Positions 1 to 5,101 of a stretch of DNA of 5,101 nt are shown here, piece after piece. The stretch covers positions 1-5,101 of the forward strand of contig CANROQ010000072.1 of NCBI GenBank assembly GCA_947632295.1, read 5' to 3'. The DNA is from an uncultured Bacilli bacterium. Its GTDB lineage: Bacteria; Bacillota_I; Bacilli_A; RF39; UBA660. Each line of letters begins with the position of its first letter. Position 1 is the first letter of the stretch. The notes under the pieces were generated by a model. The model made no database searches. It saw nothing but the letters and a program-made list of their open reading frames with translations, and was not told the DNA's origin. Both the position numbers and the translations under genes were made by a program.

Positions 1-111
1 TATGTTGAACAGTTAAAAGGTTATCGAAAATTTATCGAAGAAAAAACTAATAAAAAAGTTAATACTTATCTATATTCTATTATGGATGAAAAATTAAAAG
101 AGATTATTTAA
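1..111 (+). CDS. addA: C-terminal end of a probable AddA-type helicase-nuclease (5' truncated)
   Basis: Frame 1 is open from the window edge to TAA at 109-111 and gives 36 residues, so only the 3' end of a gene is present. The residues YVEQLKGYRKFIEE match the QxxxY-type motif near the end of RecB-family PD-(D/E)XK nuclease domains (typically YxxQLxxYxxxL). They are followed by a Lys-rich turn and a final hydrophobic strand (VNTYLYSI), as at the C-terminus of AddA. AddA is the helicase-nuclease subunit that, with AddB, processes double-strand DNA ends for recombination in Firmicutes. Codon use resembles the rest of the window. The gene is convergent with the minus-strand operon and ends 4 nt before a hairpin terminator. 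The family call rests on one short motif; another RecB-like nuclease or UvrD-type protein is possible. Confidence 0.5.
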   Translation, partial: YVEQLKGYRKFIEEKTNKKVNTYLYSIMDEKLKEII

Positions 112-115
112 TAAC

Positions 116-144
116 AAAAAAACTAGCAATTTGCTAGTTTTTTT
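116..144. terminator. Bidirectional Rho-independent terminator between convergent genes
   Basis: Positions 116-128 pair perfectly with 132-144 (13 bp) around a 3-nt loop at 129-131. The core ACTAGCA/TGCTAGT is flanked by seven A on the left and seven T on the right, so either strand gives a stem followed by a U-run. It lies 4 nt after the stop of the plus-strand gene and about 60 nt after the stop of the last minus-strand gene. It can therefore end both transcripts. No other strong hairpin is visible between 145 and 203. Confidence 0.9.
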
Positions 145-203
145 GCATCAAGTTTACTTGTAATATTGATAAAATATTTAATTTTAATACATTAGAACTG
201 TCT

Positions 204-1151
204 CTATTTAATTAAATCAACTTTGTATCCTTTCTTCAACATTAATTTGACAATACCTTTATCACCAATAACATGACCTAGTCCTACAACACAAAAAACA
301 TTTTTATCTTCTTTAAAATATTTATCTAAAGTAAATGCCATTTCATAATTTCTATCTGTAATTAGTGATTCATTATATTGTTCTAATAATTTAATTTCTT
401 CATCAGTTAATCCCTCAGTATCTTCTTCATTTAATAATTCTTCTAGTAAAGTTTCATCGCCTTTTTTCCAAGCAGCATATGTCTTTTTAAGTTCTTCAAC
501 ATTAGCAGTATAATCATAAACTAGACTAGCTATATTTATTTCATCTAATTTTGGTGTACTATTTAATAATAAATTATATTGCATTTCGGCTGTTTCTATT
601 TCCAAAATATTTTTATTATTTTCTTTAGCCAAGTTTAAAAAATAAATATCAATTCCTTTTTGAGCATTTAAGGAAGCATCATTTATCATAGCATTTTCAA
701 ATAATGATTCGAAAAAAGCCGGTTTATAATTATCATAAAGATGATTGTATAATTTTTTTTCTTTTAAAAATTCCACCATATCATTATATAAATCTTCACT
801 TAAATAATCTTTAATGGTAGTACCATCATTATACATTAATTTGTTTGCAAGTTTTAAACTTTGTTCCAAATCATTTTCTAATGACACAATATCTACCTCA
901 ACGGCTAAATATTCACTATCATTAAATGATTTCATAATTTTATCATTTAGTGGATAGGCTGTATCATCAGCAGCATGAATTGATCCTAATAAATAAATAT
1001 TAGTATCAGAATTATTTTTGCTGATTTTATAAAAAAGTGGTGTTGACTCTATTTTTTCAACTTTTTCAGGTTCGATATCGCTTTTTTGACAACCTACCGA
1101 AAAAATTAATGTAAAAATAAATATTGATAAAAATTTTAATATTTTTTTCAT
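204..1151 (-). CDS. TraB/GumN-family lipoprotein
   Basis: This is a 315-residue protein. Residues 1-21 form a lipoprotein signal peptide: KK at the N-terminus, a hydrophobic core, and Cys21 after SVG as the lipidation site, so the mature protein should be anchored outside the membrane. A short polar linker follows. The TraB/GumN domain (about 38-314) begins with the family GxxH motif G56-S-I-H59 after a beta strand. It continues with the acidic strand VEVD (84-87), an ILEIET segment (182-187) and W228 with GD (231-232). It ends with a second GxxH, G290-L-G-H293, in VVGLGHVIG. The family includes the animal TIKI proteins, described as metal-dependent proteases with paired GxxH motifs; bacterial members are mostly uncharacterised, so the substrate is unknown. 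The start is firm: GGAGG at 1156-1160 lies 4 nt before ATG, and the gene begins 13 nt after the upstream stop. It is probably the last gene of the operon. Confidence 0.93.
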   Translation of the reverse strand: MKKILKFLSIFIFTLIFSVGCQKSDIEPEKVEKIESTPLFYKISKNNSDTNIYLLGSIHAADDTAYPLNDKIMKSFNDSEYLAVEVDIVSLENDLEQSLKLANKLMYNDGTTIKDYLSEDLYNDMVEFLKEKKLYNHLYDNYKPAFFESLFENAMINDASLNAQKGIDIYFLNLAKENNKNILEIETAEMQYNLLLNSTPKLDEINIASLVYDYTANVEELKKTYAAWKKGDETLLEELLNEEDTEGLTDEEIKLLEQYNESLITDRNYEMAFTLDKYFKEDKNVFCVVGLGHVIGDKGIVKLMLKKGYKVDLIK

Positions 1152-1155
1152 CTTT

Positions 1156-1160
1156 CCTCC
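1156..1160 (-). promoter_or_regulatory. Ribosome binding site of the TraB/GumN gene
   Basis: GGAGG on the minus strand, 4 nt upstream of the ATG at 1151-1149. It sits wholly inside the 13-nt gap after the hydrolase stop codon and fixes the start of the lipoprotein gene. It is the strongest Shine-Dalgarno core in the window. Confidence 0.8.
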
Positions 1161-1164
1161 ATAA

Positions 1165-2199
1165 TTATTTTTGCATATATTTCAATAATTCCATTGTCAT
1201 TTGGTGATAACCTAAATCTAGTAAATGTAAACCTTCAATAGTGTATGCTAATTTTAAATTACCTTCATCATCTAGTAAAGTATCATGAACATTAATATAT
1301 GTAAATGAATTTTTCTTACAATAATCTTCTATATTTTTGTTAATTTCATCGATTATTTCATTACTTTTATTAACATTAGAACTTTGCTTAACTTTAGGAT
1401 CATCGGTTTGATTAATTGGCAACAATGATAAAATATTAATTTTTAATTCCGGTCTATCCTCATGGATTTTATCAACTAATGTTGTTATATGTTCAAATGT
1501 TTCATCAGCATCATAGCCTTTATATAAATCATTCGTACCTAATAATATAAAAATAGTAGTTGGATTATATTGATATAATCTTTCATCTAATACATCGTAC
1601 ATTTCTTCAGCTGTAATTCCACTGATACCTGTATTTATCGTATCATAACCTCTAAAAAATTCACTAGTATTATATTGTTCAAATAGTGAGTCTCCTAAAA
1701 ATAAATATTGTTCATGTTTTGGTTTAACTGTTTCCTCTTTATTGATTTCTTCTTGTTTAGGTTGTTCTTCTTTAGGTTCACATTTTTGTCTTAAAGAAGC
1801 ATTTTTTAAATTAATAATAACAAACATAAGTAAAATTATTACTATAAATAAAATTAATGATATTATTTTCCATTTATTAATTTTATTTTTAGAATTCAAT
1901 GTTGGAGATTCATCAAATATTTTTTCAATATCTAATTTTTTAGTATCTTCTAAATCTAAATAAGATGAACTATTATAATTCTTATATGTTTCAATAGGTG
2001 GTTCGCTATTAGAGTCTATTATAAATTTATCTAAATCAAATTCCTTTTTTGTCGTTTGTTTTTTTTGATTAGTAGAATTATTTTTTAATTGTGAATTATT
2101 ATTCTTTTTATTTTGATTATTTTTATTATTTTGATTATTGACTTTTTTCTTATAATTATTTTTGTTAGATTTTTTAGATTTATTAGATTTTTTACTCAT
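1165..2199 (-). CDS. Membrane-anchored SGNH/GDSL hydrolase with Lys/Asn-rich cytoplasmic tail
   Basis: This is a 344-residue protein in three parts. Residues 1-52 are almost only polar or basic (17 Lys and 17 Asn, no Asp or Glu), and 53-109 are mixed and probably flexible. Residues 112-131 form one transmembrane helix, with the basic side predicted inside. An acidic/Lys linker (140-162) leads to an SGNH hydrolase domain (about 164-344) on the outer face. Catalytic blocks are visible: G169-D-S171 (nucleophile Ser171), N189/G191 in block II, G221-T-N-D224 in block III (Asn223 as oxyanion residue), and E322-G-L-H325 in block V (His325 as base). Spacing resembles the PAF-acetylhydrolase-like group of esterases and acyl hydrolases; the substrate cannot be read from the sequence, but an acylated envelope polymer or lipid fits the location. 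The block V Asp is Glu here. It starts 16 nt after the isoprenoid gene, with AAGGAAGTG (2204-2212) as ribosome binding site. Confidence 0.9.
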   Translation of the reverse strand: MSKKSNKSKKSNKNNYKKKVNNQNNKNNQNKKNNNSQLKNNSTNQKKQTTKKEFDLDKFIIDSNSEPPIETYKNYNSSSYLDLEDTKKLDIEKIFDESPTLNSKNKINKWKIISLILFIVIILLMFVIINLKNASLRQKCEPKEEQPKQEEINKEETVKPKHEQYLFLGDSLFEQYNTSEFFRGYDTINTGISGITAEEMYDVLDERLYQYNPTTIFILLGTNDLYKGYDADETFEHITTLVDKIHEDRPELKINILSLLPINQTDDPKVKQSSNVNKSNEIIDEINKNIEDYCKKNSFTYINVHDTLLDDEGNLKLAYTIEGLHLLDLGYHQMTMELLKYMQK

Positions 2200-2203
2200 A
2201 ATA

Positions 2204-2212
2204 CACTTCCTT
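2204..2212 (-). promoter_or_regulatory. Ribosome binding site of the SGNH hydrolase gene
   Basis: AAGGAAGTG on the minus strand differs from the consensus AAGGAGGTG at one base and lies 4 nt before the ATG at 2199-2197. It falls within the 16-nt gap behind the isoprenoid-gene stop (2218-2216), which favours translation from a shared mRNA. Confidence 0.65.
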
Positions 2213-2215
2213 TTA

Positions 2216-4150
2216 TTATTTTTGTCTTATCTTTAAATAATGAATAAATCCTAAAATAATATTTTGATAATTTTCTTGTAAATTTAATTCTTTAACTTCG
2301 TTTATACTATAATCAAATAATTCATTCATCATATTATTTGCATAATCTAAAGCACCAGATTCCATAAAAATTTGTTTTACACAATCAATATCATTTTGCT
2401 CTAAATCAACTTTGCCATAATGTTTATTCAATTCCATTAAATATTTTGGCTTTTGATTATAAATATATGAATATAAAATCGTTTGTTTAAATTCACTGAT
2501 ATCAGAATTAGTAGATTTACCAATATAATTGGCATCACCATAGATACCTATTATATCATCTTTTATTTGAAATGCTACACCAATATTTTCCAATATATGT
2601 TCAAATTTTTGTAAATCAGTATTAGGATTAGCAAGTAAGCAGCCAAGTGAAAATGGACCAACAATTGTATACCATGCAGTCTTTAGTCGATATATCTCCA
2701 TAATGTTTTCTAATGGACAATTATTTTGATTTTCATATTGCAAATCGTATGGTATCTTGACATCGATAATTTCACCTTTGATTGTTTTTATAACTATGTC
2801 ATTATAATAATTCATTATTTTACATATATTATCATTTCCTTGATAATTTTCTAAAATAATTTTATTGGCTAAATAGAAACCTAAATCGCCAACACAAATT
2901 CCTAATGAATTGGCAATTATATTACCTATTTCTTTATTTTTACTAGTAAATTCTTTTTTGTAAACAGTAGGTATGGTGTCTTTTCCACGACGTTTATCAG
3001 CACTGTCAATAATGTCATCATGGATTAAAATTGATGTTTGAAAAGTTTCATAGGCTAATGCTAATGGTAAGTAATAATTATCAGTTTTATCACTCATAAT
3101 TTTATAGCCAAGTCCAATTAACATAGCACGCAAATATTTACCATCTTGATTTAAATTAATAAATTTTTTAATGGCATCTTTAATAATTAAATTATCATTT
3201 TCTTGTAAAAAGTTAGCGTTATATTTATCTATTTCTTTAGCAAATTTTATTCTTTCATTATTATAAAAAATATAAAATTCAATAAATTCCTTATATTCTT
3301 CTATTTCATGCATTGGTGTTGAAGCGCCACCAGTTAGACCAATTTTATTCTCAGCAGTTATATTTACTGTTTTTAACCAATCAAATAATTCGTTTAAATT
3401 TGATACTTTGATGCTTTCACATATGGTCGAACATTGTTGATATAATTCATTAGTATTAGAACTATTTTTTCCTCCAATTACAATCATATAATCACAATTT
3501 TTAGCAATTTCTAATGATGATTTTTGAATTAATTTTTGAGCATTACAAATAGAATTAATAAATTCGATATTTTTATCTTGAAATTTATTTTTTATTTTTT
3601 CAGCAATTTCAATAGATAATTTTTCATTGTAAGTAGTTTGGCAAATAACTAAAACATTATCAGCCTTTAAGTTTAAAGTGTCAACATCTTCTAGAGTACC
3701 AATTATCTTGGCATTATTTTGACACCAACCATTTGAACCTTCAACTTCTGGATGGGAACTTCCGTCTTTATTTTGTTTTCCAATTATTATAATATCATAA
3801 TTTTGGTAATATTTTTCCTTGATAATGTCATGAATTCGTAAAACATTAGAACAAGTAGCATCATAATATTCTATGTTATTTTTTTCAAAATAATCATAAG
3901 TATCTTTTCCTTCACCATGTGCTCTAATAATTACAATTGCATCTTTAGGAATATCTTCTATATTATCAACACAAAATATATGTTTTCTTTTTAAATCTTC
4001 AATAACACGAGAATTATGTAAAATTTCTTTATATACTACTATTTGTTTTGGATTTTTTTTATTTTTTTCTCTAGCATATAATTCATACGCTAAATTTAAG
4101 GCTTTTTGTGAACCACTACAAGTACCACAAATTTTTGGTATCGATATCAT
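2216..4150 (-). CDS. ispH: Fused IspH (HMBPP reductase) and trans-polyprenyl diphosphate synthase
   Basis: One uninterrupted frame of 644 codons holds two complete enzymes. Residues 1-288 are IspH, which reduces HMBPP to IPP and DMAPP with a [4Fe-4S] cluster. Cluster ligands are Cys11, Cys100 (DATC) and Cys202. The residues matching E. coli H41, H74, H124, E126, T167, S225, N227 and S269 are H45, H78 (AHG), H133, E135 (HPE), T172, S230, N232 and S277. Residues about 305-644 are an all-alpha polyprenyl synthase: GKYLRA (337-342), first Asp-rich motif D378-D-I-I-D382 followed by RRG (387-389), and second Asp-rich motif D531-D-I-I-G535 in FQIKDD, then GK and SD (544-550). Only about 16 residues separate the domains. 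IPP and DMAPP made by the first half are the substrates of the second. Start: ATG at 4150 is preferred because it gives the usual short IspH lead-in; an in-frame TTG at 4159 is only 3 nt from GAGG. It heads the operon. The product chain length is uncertain. Confidence 0.95.
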   Translation of the reverse strand: MISIPKICGTCSGSQKALNLAYELYAREKNKKNPKQIVVYKEILHNSRVIEDLKRKHIFCVDNIEDIPKDAIVIIRAHGEGKDTYDYFEKNNIEYYDATCSNVLRIHDIIKEKYYQNYDIIIIGKQNKDGSSHPEVEGSNGWCQNNAKIIGTLEDVDTLNLKADNVLVICQTTYNEKLSIEIAEKIKNKFQDKNIEFINSICNAQKLIQKSSLEIAKNCDYMIVIGGKNSSNTNELYQQCSTICESIKVSNLNELFDWLKTVNITAENKIGLTGGASTPMHEIEEYKEFIEFYIFYNNERIKFAKEIDKYNANFLQENDNLIIKDAIKKFINLNQDGKYLRAMLIGLGYKIMSDKTDNYYLPLALAYETFQTSILIHDDIIDSADKRRGKDTIPTVYKKEFTSKNKEIGNIIANSLGICVGDLGFYLANKIILENYQGNDNICKIMNYYNDIVIKTIKGEIIDVKIPYDLQYENQNNCPLENIMEIYRLKTAWYTIVGPFSLGCLLANPNTDLQKFEHILENIGVAFQIKDDIIGIYGDANYIGKSTNSDISEFKQTILYSYIYNQKPKYLMELNKHYGKVDLEQNDIDCVKQIFMESGALDYANNMMNELFDYSINEVKELNLQENYQNIILGFIHYLKIRQK

Positions 4151-4158
4151 AAAAAGCA

Positions 4159-4167
4159 ATCACCTCT
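4159..4167 (-). promoter_or_regulatory. Ribosome binding site that decides the ispH-fusion start
   Basis: The minus strand reads AGAGGTGAT, close to AAGGAGGTGAT. The GAGG core (4166-4163) is 12 nt from ATG (4150) but only 3 nt from an in-frame TTG (4159). If the pairing extends through GTGAT, the gap to ATG is 8 nt. The codon type and the fit to the IspH N-terminus favour the ATG; the TTG start would add three residues (MLF). Confidence 0.65.
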
Positions 4168-4315
4168 AATACGGTTTTATTTTAACATTAAAATTAATAT
4201 ATAGCAATTATTATCTTGAATTTTAATGTATAATTGACATTATTTTTTATAATATATTTTCTTAATCGTTAGTTAAAATTTTTGTCTTCATTACTGTTTT
4301 ACATAAAACGGTATT
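4168..4315. repeat. Imperfect inverted repeat flanking the promoter region
   Basis: The 13-mer at 4303-4315 (ATAAAACGGTATT) is the reverse complement of 4168-4180 except for one central base. The similarity extends outwards: with small gaps, about 24 of 30 positions agree between the minus strand from 4190 and the plus strand from 4291. The right-facing copy overlaps the operon's -10 box, start of transcription and ribosome binding site. The arms are about 120 nt apart. It may be a protein-binding pair or a duplicated promoter fragment, or chance in AT-rich DNA. Confidence 0.35.
4179..4207 (-). promoter_or_regulatory. Sigma-A-type extended -10 promoter of the isoprenoid-envelope operon
   Basis: On the minus strand, TTGCTA (4207-4202; matches TTGACA at 4 of 6) is followed by a 17-nt spacer and TAAAAT (4184-4179; 5 of 6 to TATAAT). 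TG at 4187-4186 sits one base before the -10 box, giving the extended form TGnTAAAAT. The predicted start of transcription is near 4172, leaving a leader of about 20 nt that contains the ribosome binding site. There is no room for a riboswitch downstream of this promoter. AT-rich DNA yields many chance -10 boxes, but spacing, TG motif and position agree. Confidence 0.55.
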
Positions 4316-4441
4316 AAGGTCTAATATCATGTATAGATATTTTAAATATAATAATCTTAATTTATTTAATATTTCAATTATTTTGTTACTACGATAACTA
4401 CTAGTATTACTATTAATTAACTCTATTTTTACTTTTAGTTT
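4262..4441 (-). pseudogene. Possible decayed gene remnant (start-less open stretch)
   Basis: The frame runs 59 codons between TAA at 4444-4442 and TAA at 4264-4262. In sequence this AT-rich, a stop is expected roughly every ten codons, so the length is somewhat unusual. The translation is Lys/Leu/Ile/Asn-rich with a plausible helical stretch (KIIEILNKLRLLYLKYLYMI) like the coding style of the neighbours. The only in-frame ATGs are at 4330 and 4291, well inside. No family is recognisable. It could be a leftover of a deleted gene or simply chance. Confidence 0.2.
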
Positions 4442-4455
4442 TTATAAGATTCCAT

Positions 4456-4493
4456 AAAAAAAATTATAATTCTATCATGACATTATAATTTTT
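4456..4493 (-). terminator. Rho-independent terminator of the Rpn-family gene
   Basis: Positions 4459-4470 pair with 4482-4493 (12 bp, AAAAATTATAAT with its complement) around an 11-nt loop. Read on the minus strand, the stem is followed by a run of eight T (4463-4456, partly within the stem). It begins 9 nt after the TAG at 4504-4502. The stem has no G-C pair, so it may be leaky, leaving some read-through into the isoprenoid operon possible. On the plus strand the T-run is only five, so it is weaker there. Confidence 0.6.
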
Positions 4494-4501
4494 AATCAAA
4501 T

Positions 4502-5101
4502 CTATCTTATAGCATTAATATCTTTTATAGACATATTTGTAATTTCTGCTATTAAATTGATATCCATATTTTTATTTAACATTATTTTAGCAATATCTAT
4601 AGTTTTATTCTTTTCACCTTGTGAAATTCCTAAAGCCTTGCCTTGATTAAAGCCAGCATCTACGCCTCCTTTATAGATTGATTCATAATCTAATTTTTCA
4701 TTCATCATCATTTTATATATATCTTCCATTTTTTGATATTCCTCCTCGCTTTTATTATATATTTCCATTTTTTCTAATATTTCTTTATATTCTTCACTTT
4801 TAATTATTTCTTTTAATTTTTCTAAATCAGCATTTTTAAATAAATTAACTAATTCATAATATTTCCTATTTTTACTATCTGCATCTATTTTTGTTAAATC
4901 TAATATTTTATATTCTAATTTATTTAAAAATAAATCGTTAGTTTCTTCTACTTTTAGGCGAATTGTTTGTTCTAACTCTTTTGATAATTCGTAATTTATT
5001 ATCGCATATACTTTGATACTTTTGAAATTTGAATAACTCTCACCTTCCTTTAGACAATGATTTTGAATAACTGCTGATGAATAAAATAATAATCTTTCCC
5101 T
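4502..5101 (-). CDS. Rpn-family PD-(D/E)XK nuclease / putative transposase, 3' part
   Basis: The minus-strand frame is open from the window's right edge to TAG at 4504-4502, giving 199 residues without a start, so the 5' end lies beyond 5101. The visible beginning, RERLLFYSSAVIQ followed by LKEGESY and a KSIKVYAIIN strand, is typical of the PD-(D/E)XK nuclease family transposases (Rpn, recombination-promoting nucleases). The catalytic Asp and Glu/Gln-x-Lys residues should lie upstream and are not seen. A Lys/Glu-rich helical region follows, then a ladder of glycines every fourth residue (GVDAGFNQGKALGISQG), then a C-terminal helical module ending in LIAEITNMSIKDI, which resembles the 'IaxiTgLSxeeI' tail of this family. 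A shorter frame from ATG at 4768 (88 residues) is only the tail and lacks a separate ribosome binding site. These nucleases cleave DNA and promote recombination, and are often multicopy. Confidence 0.85.
   Translation of the reverse strand, partial: RERLLFYSSAVIQNHCLKEGESYSNFKSIKVYAIINYELSKELEQTIRLKVEETNDLFLNKLEYKILDLTKIDADSKNRKYYELVNLFKNADLEKLKEIIKSEEYKEILEKMEIYNKSEEEYQKMEDIYKMMMNEKLDYESIYKGGVDAGFNQGKALGISQGEKNKTIDIAKIMLNKNMDINLIAEITNMSIKDINAIR

Larger units (their letters stand above)
4160..4501. other. 342-nt intergenic region without a convincing gene
   Basis: This stretch lies between the Rpn-family gene and the isoprenoid operon, both on the minus strand. It contains the operon promoter (4179-4207), an imperfect inverted repeat (4168-4180 with 4303-4315) and a hairpin terminator for the upstream gene (4456-4493). 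A minus-strand frame is open over 4262-4441 (59 codons) but has no start codon before ATG at 4330-4328 and no ribosome binding site at its head. On the plus strand, ATG at 4329 opens 22 codons to TAA at 4395-4397, with AAGG 9 nt upstream. Neither is recognisable as a protein. I see no tRNA-like or structured RNA fold. Confidence 0.6.

Noticed and set aside
149..160. Small palindrome CAAGTTTACTTG after the terminator
   Set aside because: A 5-bp stem with a 2-nt loop and no U-run is too weak to call a terminator or operator.
1742..1963. Plus-strand open frame of 73 codons inside the SGNH hydrolase gene
   Set aside because: It lies wholly antisense to the transmembrane and linker part of a well-supported gene, has no recognisable domain, and its Ile/Ser-rich product is what the complement of Lys/Asn/Asp-rich coding DNA gives.
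2044..2199. A/T-rich reiterated tract as a CRISPR or tandem repeat array
   Set aside because: It lacks a constant repeat unit and spacers; it is the Lys/Asn-rich N-terminus of the hydrolase.
189..3852. The 10-mer ACATTAGAAC at 189, 1373 and 3843
   Set aside because: Two copies encode Ser-Asn-Val in ordinary coding sequence; spacing is irregular and three hits of an AT-rich 10-mer in 5 kb are not persuasive as a repeat family.
4234..4253. Perfect TTGACA and TATAAT boxes on the plus strand
   Set aside because: The spacer is only 8 nt, far from the 16-18 nt needed, and no gene of substance follows on that strand.
4329..4397. Plus-strand 22-codon frame with AAGG 9 nt upstream
   Set aside because: It is too short and low in complexity to support as a gene in AT-rich DNA and no convincing promoter precedes it; kept only as part of the inverted-repeat observation.

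Overview
The window is a very AT-rich piece of a bacterial chromosome; sample rows I counted have only about 15-25% G+C. Several features point to a low-GC Gram-positive (Firmicutes/Mycoplasmatota-like) lineage: strong GGAGG-type ribosome binding sites, a sigma-A-like promoter, a lipoprotein signal peptide, Lys/Asn/Ile-rich proteins and a PD-(D/E)XK 'transposase-type' nuclease of the Rpn group. UGG is used for Trp and every gene ends in TAA or TAG. The taxon is an inference from composition and gene families, not from a marker gene.

Layout, left to right. Positions 1-111 (+) hold the last 36 codons of a gene that looks like the RecB-type nuclease end of AddA. It converges on a minus-strand operon at a symmetrical hairpin (116-144) that can terminate transcription from both sides. 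The operon is read right to left from a promoter at 4179-4207. It holds three closely spaced genes: a fused isoprenoid enzyme (4150-2216), a membrane-anchored SGNH/GDSL hydrolase (2199-1165) and a TraB/GumN-family lipoprotein (1151-204). The gaps are only 16 and 13 nt, so co-transcription is likely. To the right, 4160-4501 has no convincing gene; it holds the operon promoter, an imperfect inverted repeat, a start-less open stretch and an AT-only terminator. Positions 4502-5101 (-) hold the 3' part of an Rpn/PD-(D/E)XK transposase-family nuclease whose 5' end lies outside the window.

The most notable item is the fused gene. A complete IspH (LytB) domain, with all three cluster cysteines and the known active-site His/Glu/Thr/Ser/Asn residues, is joined in one frame to a complete trans-polyprenyl diphosphate synthase. 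IspH makes IPP and DMAPP in the last step of the MEP pathway, and the synthase uses exactly those two products. I do not recall a characterised protein with this architecture. The two downstream genes encode an extracytoplasmic hydrolase and a lipoprotein, so the operon may link isoprenoid supply to the cell envelope, but that link is inference.
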